This document shows positions 8,379-17,216 of a stretch of DNA of 64,000 nt, in pieces. The number at the start of each line of letters is the position of its first letter. Position 1 is the stretch's first letter. The notes beneath the pieces were generated by a model, which was given only the letters and a program-made list of their open reading frames with translations, did not search any database and was not told the origin of the DNA. The translations under genes and the position numbers were made by a program. The stretch is from Clostridiales bacterium UBA1701. GTDB lineage: Bacteria > Bacillota > Clostridia > Oscillospirales > Oscillospiraceae. The DNA lies in assembly GCA_002320035.1 (NCBI GenBank), contig DCJL01000001.1, positions 7,155-71,154 of the forward strand. Direction: 5' to 3'.

Positions 8379-10339
8379 GTGAATTATTTGAATTTCTGCC
8401 CGTATCCAAAGCAGACATGGAGAGCCGCGGCTGGTGGTGGTACGACTTTCTGCTGGTCACCGGGGACGCCTATGTGGATCACCCCAGCTTCGGGCCCACG
8501 GTCATAGGCCGGGTGCTGGAGGCGGCGGGCTACCGGGTGGCGATCCTGGCCCAGCCGGACTGGCACTCCGCCGAAGCGTTCAGAGCCATGGGAAGGCCCA
8601 GGCTCGGCGTGATGATCGGCTCCGGGAATCTGGATTCCATGGTGGCCCACTATACCGCCGCCAAAAAACGCCGCAGCGAGGACTTCTACTCTCCCGGTAA
8701 AAAGGCGGGCCTGAGGCCCGATCACGCGGTGATCGTCTACGCCAACCGGGCCAGGGAGGCTTTCCCCGAGCTGCCCATCATCATCGGCGGGCTGGAGGCT
8801 TCTCTGCGCCGCTTTGCTCACTATGACTACTGGGATGATAAAGTGCGTCGCAGCGCCCTCATAGACGCGGGAGCGGATATTCTGGTCTACGGCATGGGGG
8901 AGTACGCCAGCCTTGAAATTGCCCGCAGGCTCAAAAAGAAAGAGCCTGTCTCCGCCCTGACGGATATCAGAGGCACCGCCGTCGCCGTGGCCGACCCGGC
9001 AGCCTGCGCCTTTGAGAGCCTGCGCCTGCCCTCTTATGAGGCGGTCTGCCGCAGCGGTGAGGAATACGCTCTGGCCACAAAGCTTGAATATGCCGAGCAC
9101 GACCCCGTCCGTGGCCGGGCACTGATACAGGAGCACGAGAAACGCTTCCTTATCGTCAATCCCCCCGCCATGCCCCTGCCCACGGCGGAGCTGGATCGGG
9201 TGGCGGAGCTGCCCTACACCCGCCAGTACCACCCCATGTACGAGCCTCTGGGCGGCGTGCCCGCCATTGAGGAAGTCAAATTTTCGGTGATCCACAACCG
9301 GGGCTGCTTCGGCGGCTGCAATTTCTGCTCCCTGGCTTTTCATCAGGGCCGCATGATCAGCTCCCGCAGCCATGAGAGCGTCATCCGGGAAGTGACAGCG
9401 CTGACAAAGCTGCCGGATTTCAAGGGCTATATCAACGATGTGGGCGGTCCCTCTGCCAATTTCCGCCATCCCTCCTGCCAGAAGCAGCTCAAATGCGGCA
9501 TGTGCGCCGAGCGGCGCTGCCTTGCGCCCACGCCCTGTCCCAATCTGGACGCGGACCATTCGGACTATCTGGCCCTTCTCCGAAAGCTCCGGGCCATCCC
9601 GGGGGTGAAAAAGGTATTTGTCCGCAGCGGCATCCGCTATGACTATATGCTGGAGGATAAAAACGGGGATTTCTTCTCGGAGCTTGTGAAATACCACATT
9701 TCCGGCCAGTTGAAGGTGGCCCCGGAACATTGCATTGACTCGGTGCTGGACTACATGGGCAAGCCTCATATCGGGGTTTACGAGAAATTCATGGACAAGT
9801 ACCGCCGCCTGAACGACAAATATTCCAAGGAACAGTATATTGTCCCCTATCTCATGTCCTCCCATCCGGGCAGCACCCTGCAGGATGCGGTTGCGCTGGC
9901 GGAGTACCTGAACAAAACCGGCCGCCAGCCCGAGCAGGTGCAGGATTTTTATCCTACTCCCGGCACCGTGTCCACCTGCATGTATTACACCGGCATTGAC
10001 CCTATGACCATGCAGCCTGTGTATGTGGCAAAAAACTTTCATGATAAGGCCATGCAGCGGGCTCTGCTCCAGTGGAAGCGGCCGGACAAGCGAAAGCTCG
10101 TGATCGAGGCGCTGAAAGAGGCAGGCCGTGAGGACCTGATCGGCTTCGGGCCCGGCTGTCTGGTGCGGCCTGACAGGGGAGGCAGGCCCTCCGGCAAAGG
10201 CCCCAAAACGGAGGGAGAAGGAAAAAAGCCCAGGCGGGCCAAAGAGCCCGAAAAGGCCCCAAAGCCCGTGAAAAAGGCCGGTTGGGCCAGGGCAAGACCC
10301 AGGAAGAACGCCCGTCCCGGCGGGAAGAAGAGGGGCTGA
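8375..10339 (+). CDS. YgiQ-family radical SAM protein
   Basis: A 654-residue member of the YgiQ (UPF0313) radical SAM family. The N-terminal half contains a B12-binding-like region with the IIGGLEASLRRFAHYDYW motif at 136-153. The 4Fe-4S/SAM cysteines are at 311, 315 and 318 (CFGGCNFC). Later come a cysteine-rich stretch (CGMCAERRC) and the conserved YPTPGTVSTCMYYTG segment. After about residue 600 the tail is very rich in Lys, Arg, Pro and Gly and is probably disordered, possibly nucleic-acid binding. The reaction of this family is not established. It is translationally coupled (ATGA) to the metallophosphoesterase. Confidence 0.93.
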   Translation: MSELFEFLPVSKADMESRGWWWYDFLLVTGDAYVDHPSFGPTVIGRVLEAAGYRVAILAQPDWHSAEAFRAMGRPRLGVMIGSGNLDSMVAHYTAAKKRRSEDFYSPGKKAGLRPDHAVIVYANRAREAFPELPIIIGGLEASLRRFAHYDYWDDKVRRSALIDAGADILVYGMGEYASLEIARRLKKKEPVSALTDIRGTAVAVADPAACAFESLRLPSYEAVCRSGEEYALATKLEYAEHDPVRGRALIQEHEKRFLIVNPPAMPLPTAELDRVAELPYTRQYHPMYEPLGGVPAIEEVKFSVIHNRGCFGGCNFCSLAFHQGRMISSRSHESVIREVTALTKLPDFKGYINDVGGPSANFRHPSCQKQLKCGMCAERRCLAPTPCPNLDADHSDYLALLRKLRAIPGVKKVFVRSGIRYDYMLEDKNGDFFSELVKYHISGQLKVAPEHCIDSVLDYMGKPHIGVYEKFMDKYRRLNDKYSKEQYIVPYLMSSHPGSTLQDAVALAEYLNKTGRQPEQVQDFYPTPGTVSTCMYYTGIDPMTMQPVYVAKNFHDKAMQRALLQWKRPDKRKLVIEALKEAGREDLIGFGPGCLVRPDRGGRPSGKGPKTEGEGKKPRRAKEPEKAPKPVKKAGWARARPRKNARPGGKKRG

Positions 10340-10340
10340 C

Positions 10341-10631
10341 ATGACCGTGTTCTTTGAAGAGCCCGTTTATCTTCTTCTGCTCTGGCTTGCCGTAATGAGT
10401 ACTGCGCTGTTTTTCCTCATGGGCGCCGACAAGCGCCGGGCAAGGCGGGGCTCCCGCCGGGTGCCCGAGGCCCGGCTCTTCCTGCTGGCCTTTCTGGGCG
10501 GCGCCATCGGCGGCACGCTGGGCATGTACGCCTTCCGCCATAAAACCCGCCACTGGTATTTTGCTCTGGGCTTTCCCGCGGCGGCTCTTCTCCAGATTGC
10601 CGCCTGCGTCTTTCTTAAAGTTAAATTATGA
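10341..10631 (+). CDS. DUF1294 membrane protein
   Basis: A small integral membrane protein of 96 residues with hydrophobic segments near 8-26, 46-62 and 73-92. The DKRRARRG motif after the first helix and GMYAFRHKTRHWYF between helices are the DUF1294 signature. Function unknown. It begins one base after the YgiQ stop codon and ends the operon; a strong hairpin follows. Confidence 0.85.
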   Translation: MTVFFEEPVYLLLLWLAVMSTALFFLMGADKRRARRGSRRVPEARLFLLAFLGGAIGGTLGMYAFRHKTRHWYFALGFPAAALLQIAACVFLKVKL

Positions 10632-10644
10632 ATTCCGTCTCGCC

Positions 10645-10690
10645 GCCCCCATGAATGTGTTTCATCATTCATGGGGGCATGTTCTCTTTT
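10645..10690 (+). terminator. Terminator with 13-bp perfect stem
   Basis: GCCCCCATGAATG pairs with its exact complement around TGTTTCAT, followed by a pyrimidine-rich tract ending in four T. It ends the operon that starts at 6163. Confidence 0.75.
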
Positions 10691-10739
10691 CCATAAAAAT
10701 TTTGCATGGTTTTATGCCAATTTAACAGGTTTTCTCCTG

Positions 10740-10769
10740 TTGCGGGAAGCGCTTTTCATCGTATATAAT
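10740..10769 (+). promoter_or_regulatory. Promoter of the PEP-binding-domain gene
   Basis: TTGCGG (10740-10745), 18-bp spacer, TATAAT (10764-10769), followed by GAAGGAGG just ahead of the ATG at 10796. Confidence 0.65.
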
Positions 10770-10795
10770 GAATTATTATTGAAGGAGGCGCGGCC

Positions 10796-13366
10796 ATGAA
10801 CGATGAAACTCGTATAAGCACCGGCCTTGAGGGGCTTGACCTTACGCTGGACTTTCTCCGCCCGGGCGACACCGTGACCTGGCAGATAGAAAATATCGGA
10901 GACTACGCCTTTGTAACCACAAAATTTGTCACCAACGCCGCTCTCAGCGGAAAGCGGATCGTTTACCTGCGCTTTGGGGACCATGAGGAGATTATTGACG
11001 CGCAGGCCCTGGCCCGGCGCGGGGCCAACATAAAAAAATACAGCCTTGATCCCAGCGTGGGCTTTGAGACCTTTGCCGTGCAGGTGCACAGGATCATAAG
11101 CGGGGAGGCGCCAGGGGCCTTTTATATCTCGGACTGCCTCTCTGAGCTGCAGAAATACTGGTTTTCCGACCTGATGATCTGTAACTTTTTCTGCCTTACC
11201 AACGCCTTTTCCCAGGAGCGGGGCTCCGTCTCCTATGTGGCCATAAAATACGAGCGGCACATCTATGAGACCATTTCCCGTATCCGCCACGCCACCCCCG
11301 TGCTCATGAACATCCGCAGTCTCGGGGGCAGCATCTATATCCATCCGCTCAAGGCCGCTGGGCGGAGTACAAGAACCATGTACTTCCCCCTGAAAATTAC
11401 CGGGGACAGAAGCGGCATTGTCACCTCCAGTTCCGACACCTATTCCATTTTTGATATCTTCACCCAGACCGGCGAGCGCCGGGACTGCTGGGACAGCATG
11501 TTTGACTCCGTGGCGCAGGGACAGGCGGAGCCTACGGACCCGGATGGGGTGGCGCTGAAGGAAAACATCATGCGCTGCCTGCTGGGTACGGAGCCGAAAC
11601 GTCTGGAGCTCTGCCGGAAATATTTTTCTGTGGGCGATTTGATGGATGTAAAAAAACGGGAGATCGGCACGGGCTGTATCGGCGGCAAGGCAGTGGGCAT
11701 GCTGCTGGCCCGAAATATAATCCGGGACACGGATCCTGTGCTTTACAACAGCCGCCTGGAGCCTCACGACTCCTATTTTATCGGCGCGGACGTTTTTTAC
11801 ACCTATGCCGTCCAGAACAATACCTGGGACCTGCGCACCCGGATGATAGAGCCGGAGGACTACATCCGCATTGCCCCGGAGTTCCGGGAGAGGCTTCTCC
11901 GCGGCAGCTTCATGCCCACGATAAAGGAGCAGTTTCTCTCCATGCTGGAGTATTTCGGCCAGTCCCCCATCATCGTCCGCTCCAGCTCGATTCTGGAGGA
12001 CGGTTTTGGCAACGCCTTCGCTGGCAAGTATGACAGCGTATTCTGCCCGAATCAGGGTCCTCTGGAGGAGCGCTACCGGGTGTTTGAGGACGCAGTGCGC
12101 ACCGTTTACGCCAGCACCGTCAGCCCCGAAGCAATCAAATACCGGGCGGACAGAAAGCTCCTGGACCGGGACGAGCAGATGGCCCTGCTCGTGATGCGCG
12201 TCAGCGGCGACTGCCACGGAGATTATTACTATCCTCATCTGGCCGGGGTGGGTCATTCCCAGAATCTCTATGTAAACGGCGCCGTGACCGGGGAGAACAG
12301 AGGCATGCTGCGCCTTGTGTTCGGCATGGGCACAAGGGCAGTTGACCGGGAGGCGGACGATTATGCCCGCTTCATAAGCCTTGACCGGCCTCTGGCTCCG
12401 CCCATGGTGGAATACGGAGACGAGTATCGTTTCTCTCAGCACCATGTGGATCTGATCGATCTGAGCCGCAACCGCTTTCGGGATGTGAAAGCCGAAGAAC
12501 TGAGCCGGCGGGACATGGGGGCAGATCCCTCTCTGTTCTTTGAGCCGGACATGGCCACCGCCGCCCGATACCGGGAGCTGGGGCTGAACGATGAACCCGT
12601 TCCGGAGATTATCAGCTTTTCAAAGCTCCTGCGGCAGACGGACTTTACGGATGTGATGACAAGGCTCATGGCCATCCTTGCCGCGAAATATAATTATCCC
12701 GTGGACGTAGAATACGCCTGCAACTTCACCCCCGGCGGGGACTACCGGATCAACCTTCTCCAATGCCGCCCGCTCCAGACCCACGGGCTGGGCCAGGCGG
12801 GTGTTATGCCCAAGGTAAAGGACTTCTTTTTCCGCATAAAGGGCAACTTCATGGGAGGAAACGCCTGTATTCCCGTGCGCTACGCCGTGTTTATAAAGGT
12901 GGAGCCCTACCTGGCTCTGCCCGAGGGGAGAAAATATTCGGTTGCCCGGAAGGTCGGAGAGCTGAACGGGCTGCTCCGGGAAAAAAACGCCGTTCTCATC
13001 GGCCCCGGCCGCTGGGGCACCACTACGCCCAGTCTGGGCGTGCCTGTGAGCTTCGCCGAGATAAACAAATACTCCTGTATGTGCGAGCTGGCATATCAAT
13101 CCCATGGGCTGCGGCCGGAGCTGTCTTACGGCAGCCATTTCTTCCAGGATCTGGTTGAAACAGGCATTTTTTACACCGCCGTGTATCAGGGGGAGGAGGG
13201 CTGCACGTTCAACGAGGCCCTGTTTGACCTCTATCCCGACCGTTACCGGGCGCTCACGGGAGACGAGAGCTTTGAGGGCGTCATAAAGGTCTATGACCTG
13301 GGCGAGAATGGCGCTATCCTTTTCTCTGAAATTGCCAGCCAGGATTGCTTTCTGGCTGCGCTTTGA
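10796..13366 (+). CDS. PEP/pyruvate-binding-domain protein with degenerate KaiC-like N-terminus
   Basis: An 856-residue protein in two parts. The N-terminal 230 residues begin GLEGLDLTLD and follow the strand pattern of RecA/KaiC ATPases, but where a Walker A GKT should be the sequence reads GDTVTWQIENIGDYAF, so that domain is probably not an ATPase. From about residue 295 (GGKAVGMLLARNII) comes the ATP-binding domain of PEP synthase/pyruvate phosphate dikinase, with SPIIVRSSSILEDGFGNAFAG near 388-407. The phosphohistidine swivel and the PEP-binding barrel are absent, so it cannot be a complete PEP synthase. The last 200 residues are unassigned. The gene below is bioY, 18 bases away. Function unknown; a phosphotransfer or regulatory role is a guess. 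Confidence 0.8.
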   Translation: MNDETRISTGLEGLDLTLDFLRPGDTVTWQIENIGDYAFVTTKFVTNAALSGKRIVYLRFGDHEEIIDAQALARRGANIKKYSLDPSVGFETFAVQVHRIISGEAPGAFYISDCLSELQKYWFSDLMICNFFCLTNAFSQERGSVSYVAIKYERHIYETISRIRHATPVLMNIRSLGGSIYIHPLKAAGRSTRTMYFPLKITGDRSGIVTSSSDTYSIFDIFTQTGERRDCWDSMFDSVAQGQAEPTDPDGVALKENIMRCLLGTEPKRLELCRKYFSVGDLMDVKKREIGTGCIGGKAVGMLLARNIIRDTDPVLYNSRLEPHDSYFIGADVFYTYAVQNNTWDLRTRMIEPEDYIRIAPEFRERLLRGSFMPTIKEQFLSMLEYFGQSPIIVRSSSILEDGFGNAFAGKYDSVFCPNQGPLEERYRVFEDAVRTVYASTVSPEAIKYRADRKLLDRDEQMALLVMRVSGDCHGDYYYPHLAGVGHSQNLYVNGAVTGENRGMLRLVFGMGTRAVDREADDYARFISLDRPLAPPMVEYGDEYRFSQHHVDLIDLSRNRFRDVKAEELSRRDMGADPSLFFEPDMATAARYRELGLNDEPVPEIISFSKLLRQTDFTDVMTRLMAILAAKYNYPVDVEYACNFTPGGDYRINLLQCRPLQTHGLGQAGVMPKVKDFFFRIKGNFMGGNACIPVRYAVFIKVEPYLALPEGRKYSVARKVGELNGLLREKNAVLIGPGRWGTTTPSLGVPVSFAEINKYSCMCELAYQSHGLRPELSYGSHFFQDLVETGIFYTAVYQGEEGCTFNEALFDLYPDRYRALTGDESFEGVIKVYDLGENGAILFSEIASQDCFLAAL

Positions 13367-13384
13367 AAGGAGCCAACGCGGATC

Positions 13385-13957
13385 ATGAAGCAAAAACAGA
13401 ACCTTTCCACGGCGGATATGAGCTATATCGCCATGATGACGGTGGTCATCGCCGTTTGCTCTTGGATATATGTACCCTCGGCGGTGCCCTTCACCATGCA
13501 GACCTTCGGGGTTTTCTGCGCCCTGGGCCTGCTGGGCGGGCGGCGGGGCTTTCTGGCCGTGCTGCTGTATGTGCTGATGGGCGCGGCAGGACTGCCGGTA
13601 TTCTCGGGCTTTACCGGGGGGCTTGGCCAGCTTCTGGGACCCACGGGGGGCTATATTCTGGGCTTTCTGCTGATGGCGCTGGCCTACCGGCTCACGGACC
13701 GCAGGCCGGAGCGGAGCCTGAAGAGCATGGCCGCCGCCATGCTTCTGGGCCTTGCCCTGTGCTATGCCTTCGGAACGGCCTGGTTCACCTTTGTGTATTC
13801 CCGCGCCTCCGGCCCCATAGGCCCTCTGACAGCCCTGGCCTGGTGCGTTTTTCCCTTTCTCCTGCCCGACGCGATAAAGCTCTCCCTGGCCCTGCTGCTC
13901 ATCAAAACGCTGGGCAAATATATAAAGTTCGGCCGTGTGACAAATTCCGAGCGCTGA
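13385..13957 (+). CDS. bioY: Biotin transporter S component BioY
   Basis: Substrate-binding membrane subunit of an energy-coupling-factor transporter for biotin, 190 residues with about six hydrophobic segments. Family marks include VPFTMQTFGVF near 36-46, LLGGRRGFLAVLLYVLMGAAGLPVF near 50-75, and GPTGGYILGF near 87-96. No EcfA or EcfT genes are nearby, so it would use ECF modules encoded elsewhere or work alone. No BirA box was recognised; transcription probably comes from the promoter at 10740. Confidence 0.93.
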   Translation: MKQKQNLSTADMSYIAMMTVVIAVCSWIYVPSAVPFTMQTFGVFCALGLLGGRRGFLAVLLYVLMGAAGLPVFSGFTGGLGQLLGPTGGYILGFLLMALAYRLTDRRPERSLKSMAAAMLLGLALCYAFGTAWFTFVYSRASGPIGPLTALAWCVFPFLLPDAIKLSLALLLIKTLGKYIKFGRVTNSER

Positions 13958-13974
13958 GCCCGCCGTTCTTCTTT

Positions 13975-14005
13975 CCCCTCTCCCAAAAGGAGAGGGGCTT
14001 TTTTA
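13975..14005 (+). terminator. Intrinsic terminator after bioY
   Basis: CCCCTCTCC pairs with GGAGAGGGG around CAAAA, followed by C and six T. Confidence 0.88.
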
Positions 14006-14101
14006 CGGGCTTTTTACCGGAGCGGGGTATAATATTTTTCATTGCGCCGCTAAAGTGGAAGCATAAAAGCTTGAGAACACCGGCATAAAAAGGAGAATCC
14101 C

Positions 14102-15028
14102 ATGAAACAGGCCATAATAGACATTGGTTCAAACTCAATGCGACTGACGGTATATGAAACCGACGGCAAAGCCTTTCGCCCCCTTTTCAGAGAAAAGGTA
14201 ATGGCGGGGCTGGCCGGCTATGTGGAAAAAGGCGCGCTAAGCCCGGAGGGGCTTGAGCGGGCCGTCGCCGGGCTTCGGGAATTCAAAAGCACGGCGGAGA
14301 CCCTCGGCATAAACAATATGGCAGTTTTTGCAACGGCCTCCCTGCGGAACATTTCCAACACAAAAGAGGCGCTCGCCGCCATAAAGGAGGCTACGGGCTA
14401 TGCCGTGGACCTTATCAGCGGCCGGGAGGAGGCCCTTTACGGCTACGCCGGGGCTATGGTTGAGCTGGGGCTGAGCCAGGGGGCCTTTGTTGACATAGGC
14501 GGGGCCAGTACAGAGATTGCCTCCTTCTCCCCCGGCGAGCCCGTCTCCGGGCTCAGCTTCGGCATAGGCTCGTTGAGCCTCTACCGGGACTGCGTGAAAA
14601 AAATCCTCCCCGGCCATGACGCCCTGAAAAAGCTCCGCCGCGTTATCGAGACGGAGATAGACAGCCAGAGCCTTTTTGAGTTTCTGCCCAGAACGCCTTT
14701 GGCCTGTGTGGGAGGCACCTCCAGAGCGGTTTTGAAGCTGGCCGGGAAACTGTACTCCCTGCCGCCGGAGTGCCGCCGGGTCACGGCGGAGCAGTTGAGC
14801 GGCCTCTGCGCCCTGCTGTGCAAAGGGGACAGAGCGGCTCTGGATCTGATTTTGAAGCTGGAACCGGACAGAATACACACCATTGTCCCAGGAATTCTGA
14901 TTTTACAGCATATCTGCGGGCTTTTTGGGGCGAAAGAAATCGTCGTGAGCAAATATGGCGTAAGGGAGGGCTATTTATGCGCGAAGGTGCTGGGAAACAA
15001 TATGCCTACACCCAAAACAGAGAGCTGA
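14102..15028 (+). CDS. ppx: Ppx/GppA family exopolyphosphatase
   Basis: Acetate-kinase/hsp70-fold phosphatase of 308 residues that would cleave terminal phosphate from polyphosphate or pppGpp. Conserved motifs are IDIGSNSMRLTVYE at 6-19, ATASLRNISN near 78-87, SGREEALYGY near 108-117, FVDIGGASTEI near 130-140, and GGTSRAVLKLA near 205. It is a short form without the C-terminal HD-like domain. A TATAAT at 14028-14033 may be its -10 box, but no matching -35 was seen. The 3' end overlaps ppk1 by 52 bases, so synthesis and breakdown enzymes are linked. Confidence 0.92.
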   Translation: MKQAIIDIGSNSMRLTVYETDGKAFRPLFREKVMAGLAGYVEKGALSPEGLERAVAGLREFKSTAETLGINNMAVFATASLRNISNTKEALAAIKEATGYAVDLISGREEALYGYAGAMVELGLSQGAFVDIGGASTEIASFSPGEPVSGLSFGIGSLSLYRDCVKKILPGHDALKKLRRVIETEIDSQSLFEFLPRTPLACVGGTSRAVLKLAGKLYSLPPECRRVTAEQLSGLCALLCKGDRAALDLILKLEPDRIHTIVPGILILQHICGLFGAKEIVVSKYGVREGYLCAKVLGNNMPTPKTES

Positions 15029-17109
15029 GCTGGCTGCGCTTCAACCGGCGGGTGCTGGAGGAAGCTGGCGACAGGAGCAACCCGCCGCTGGAACGGCTTA
15101 AATTCACGGCCATTTTTTCCAGTAATCTGGACGAGTTTTTTATGGTCCGCGTGGGCAGCCTTTTTGACATCGCCCATATGTCCCCCACCGCGCTGGACAA
15201 CAAAAGCGGCCTGAGCTCCGTTGGGCAGCTTGAGAAAATCTATGAAACCATTCCGGGCCTGATCGCGCTTAAAAAGCGCATCTATGCTTCCGTCGCAGAG
15301 GCCCTTGCGGCCGAGGACGTGTGCGACCTTCCGTTTACCGCGCTTACAGAGGGCGAGCAGAAATTTATAAACCGCTATTTTAAAGGACAGATTCTTCCCA
15401 TTCTCTCCCCCATAATCATCGGCAGCCGCCATCCCGTGCCCCACCTTGTGAATAAGCAGCTCTACGCCGCCGCGCTTCTAAGGGATAAAAAAGACCGGAG
15501 CTCCCTGGGCATCGTCCCCATTCCAGAAACGCTGCCCCCCTATGTGCTGCTCCCCGGAAGCGATGGGCGCTTTATCCGTACGGAGAATATCCTCCTGCGG
15601 CGCATGCCGGGGCTTTTCGGCTCCTATCAGGTCTGCGAAAGCTGCGTCATATGCGTCACCCGAAACGCTGATATCAGCTTCGACGATGAAAAGTTTGATG
15701 ACAGCGAGGAGGACTTCCGCAGCCGGGTGCTGAAGCTTTTAAAAAAGCGGGAAAGTCTCTCCGTTATGCGTCTGGAGATAAGTGAGAAAATCTCCGAGCC
15801 CTTTCTTTCCAGCCTCACGGCTCTTGTGCACGTGGAGAAGCGGCAGATTTACTTTGACTCCTGCCCGCTGAACATGAAATATGTCTATCAGCTTGCCGGG
15901 GATCTTCCGCCCCAGAAGGCCCAGGCCCTGCTTTATCCGCCCTACCGCGCCCGCTGGCCGGAGGATATCCGGCCAGACCGGGGCATGATAGAGCAGATAA
16001 GGGAGAAAGACAGGCTGCTGTTTTTTCCCTTTGACGCTGTCGATCCCTTTCTCCGCCTGCTCAGCGAGGCAGCGGAACGGGAGGATGTAGTTTCCATCAA
16101 GATAAGCATTTACCGGCTGGCCTCCTCTTCAAAAATCGCCCGGGCGCTTTGCCGGGCCGCGGAAAACGGCAAAGAAGTAGTTGTGCTCATGGAGCTGCGG
16201 GCCCGCTTTGACGAAGCCAACAACATCTCCTGGTCGAAGCTCCTGGAGGACGCAGGCTGCCAGGTCGTTTATGGCGTGGAAGACTTCAAGTGCCACAGCA
16301 AGCTCTGCCTCATCACCATGCGGGAAAAGGGACGCCTGCGCTATATCACGCAGGTCGGCACAGGAAACTATAACGAGAAAACCAACGCCATGTACACCGA
16401 CCTGAGCCTTATGACCGCCTCCGAGCAGATAGGCCGGGACGCGGCGGCCTTTTTCCGAAACATGCTTGTGAACAATCTTGCCGGAGAATATAAGCGGATG
16501 CTGGTGGCCCCCACGGGGATAAAGCCGGCCCTCCTGGCGCTGATAGACGAGCAGGCGGCGCTCGGCAGCGAGGGCTATATCTGCGTAAAGGCCAACGCCG
16601 TAACCGAGCGGGAGGTCATAGACAGGCTCATGGAGGCCTCCCGGGCGGGGGTTGAAATCCAGCTTATTATAAGGGGCATCTGCTGTATTCTGCCCGGCGT
16701 GCCGGATTACACGGAGAATGTGCATGTGACCAGTATCGTAGGCCGATATCTGGAGCATGCCCGGATCTACTGCTTTGGCCGGGGGGAGCACGCAAAGCTC
16801 TTTATCTCCTCGGCAGATTTTATGACCCGGAATCTGAACCGCCGGGTGGAGATCGCCTGCCCCATAGAGGACGGGGAGATAAAGGCCCAGCTTTTGAAAA
16901 TCCTGCAGGTTCAGCTTGCGGACAACGCCAAGGCCAGCTTTATGATGTCCAACGGGGTTTACGGTCGGAAGTCTGCCGGGCAGCGCGCGCCTCTGGACAG
17001 CCAGCGGGAGTTTATGGAAAAATCCCTGCACGATCCGGCCCCTGCCCCCGCGCCCAAGACGGGGCCCGGCGCGAAAATCGCCGCTTTTTTCCGAAAGGTT
17101 CTGGCCTGA
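14977..17109 (+). CDS. ppk1: Polyphosphate kinase 1
   Basis: Makes polyphosphate from ATP, reversibly. The 710-residue protein begins YAYTQNRELSWLRFNRRVLEEA, typical of the N-terminal domain. The two phospholipase-D-like catalytic domains contain KCHSKLCLIT, with the histidine expected to be phosphorylated, and GEHAKLFISSADFMTRNLNRRVEIACPI with the second histidine. Start ATG 14977 lies seven bases after GGGAGGG and inside the ppx 3' end, so the two are probably translationally coupled. A longer open frame upstream of this ATG is just ppx in another frame. No clear terminator follows. Confidence 0.96.
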   Translation: MREGAGKQYAYTQNRELSWLRFNRRVLEEAGDRSNPPLERLKFTAIFSSNLDEFFMVRVGSLFDIAHMSPTALDNKSGLSSVGQLEKIYETIPGLIALKKRIYASVAEALAAEDVCDLPFTALTEGEQKFINRYFKGQILPILSPIIIGSRHPVPHLVNKQLYAAALLRDKKDRSSLGIVPIPETLPPYVLLPGSDGRFIRTENILLRRMPGLFGSYQVCESCVICVTRNADISFDDEKFDDSEEDFRSRVLKLLKKRESLSVMRLEISEKISEPFLSSLTALVHVEKRQIYFDSCPLNMKYVYQLAGDLPPQKAQALLYPPYRARWPEDIRPDRGMIEQIREKDRLLFFPFDAVDPFLRLLSEAAEREDVVSIKISIYRLASSSKIARALCRAAENGKEVVVLMELRARFDEANNISWSKLLEDAGCQVVYGVEDFKCHSKLCLITMREKGRLRYITQVGTGNYNEKTNAMYTDLSLMTASEQIGRDAAAFFRNMLVNNLAGEYKRMLVAPTGIKPALLALIDEQAALGSEGYICVKANAVTEREVIDRLMEASRAGVEIQLIIRGICCILPGVPDYTENVHVTSIVGRYLEHARIYCFGRGEHAKLFISSADFMTRNLNRRVEIACPIEDGEIKAQLLKILQVQLADNAKASFMMSNGVYGRKSAGQRAPLDSQREFMEKSLHDPAPAPAPKTGPGAKIAAFFRKVLA

Positions 17110-17158
17110 GGGGCCGGGGACAGCATTAATAAGAATTCTTAACTCTGGGCCGCCCTCG

Positions 17159-17188
17159 TTGACATTGCCCCGCTGCCGATGCTACAAT
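17159..17188 (+). promoter_or_regulatory. Sigma-A promoter of the GerMN lipoprotein gene
   Basis: TTGACA (17159-17164), 18-bp spacer, TACAAT (17183-17188), about 30 bp before the start codon. Confidence 0.8.
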
Positions 17189-17216
17189 CCTTTCATCACA
17201 GGAAAGGATGTGCAAT

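Noticed and set aside
8384..10342. A 652-codon minus-strand frame opposite the YgiQ gene
   Set aside because: The plus strand carries all the radical SAM motifs; the antisense frame has no recognisable domain.
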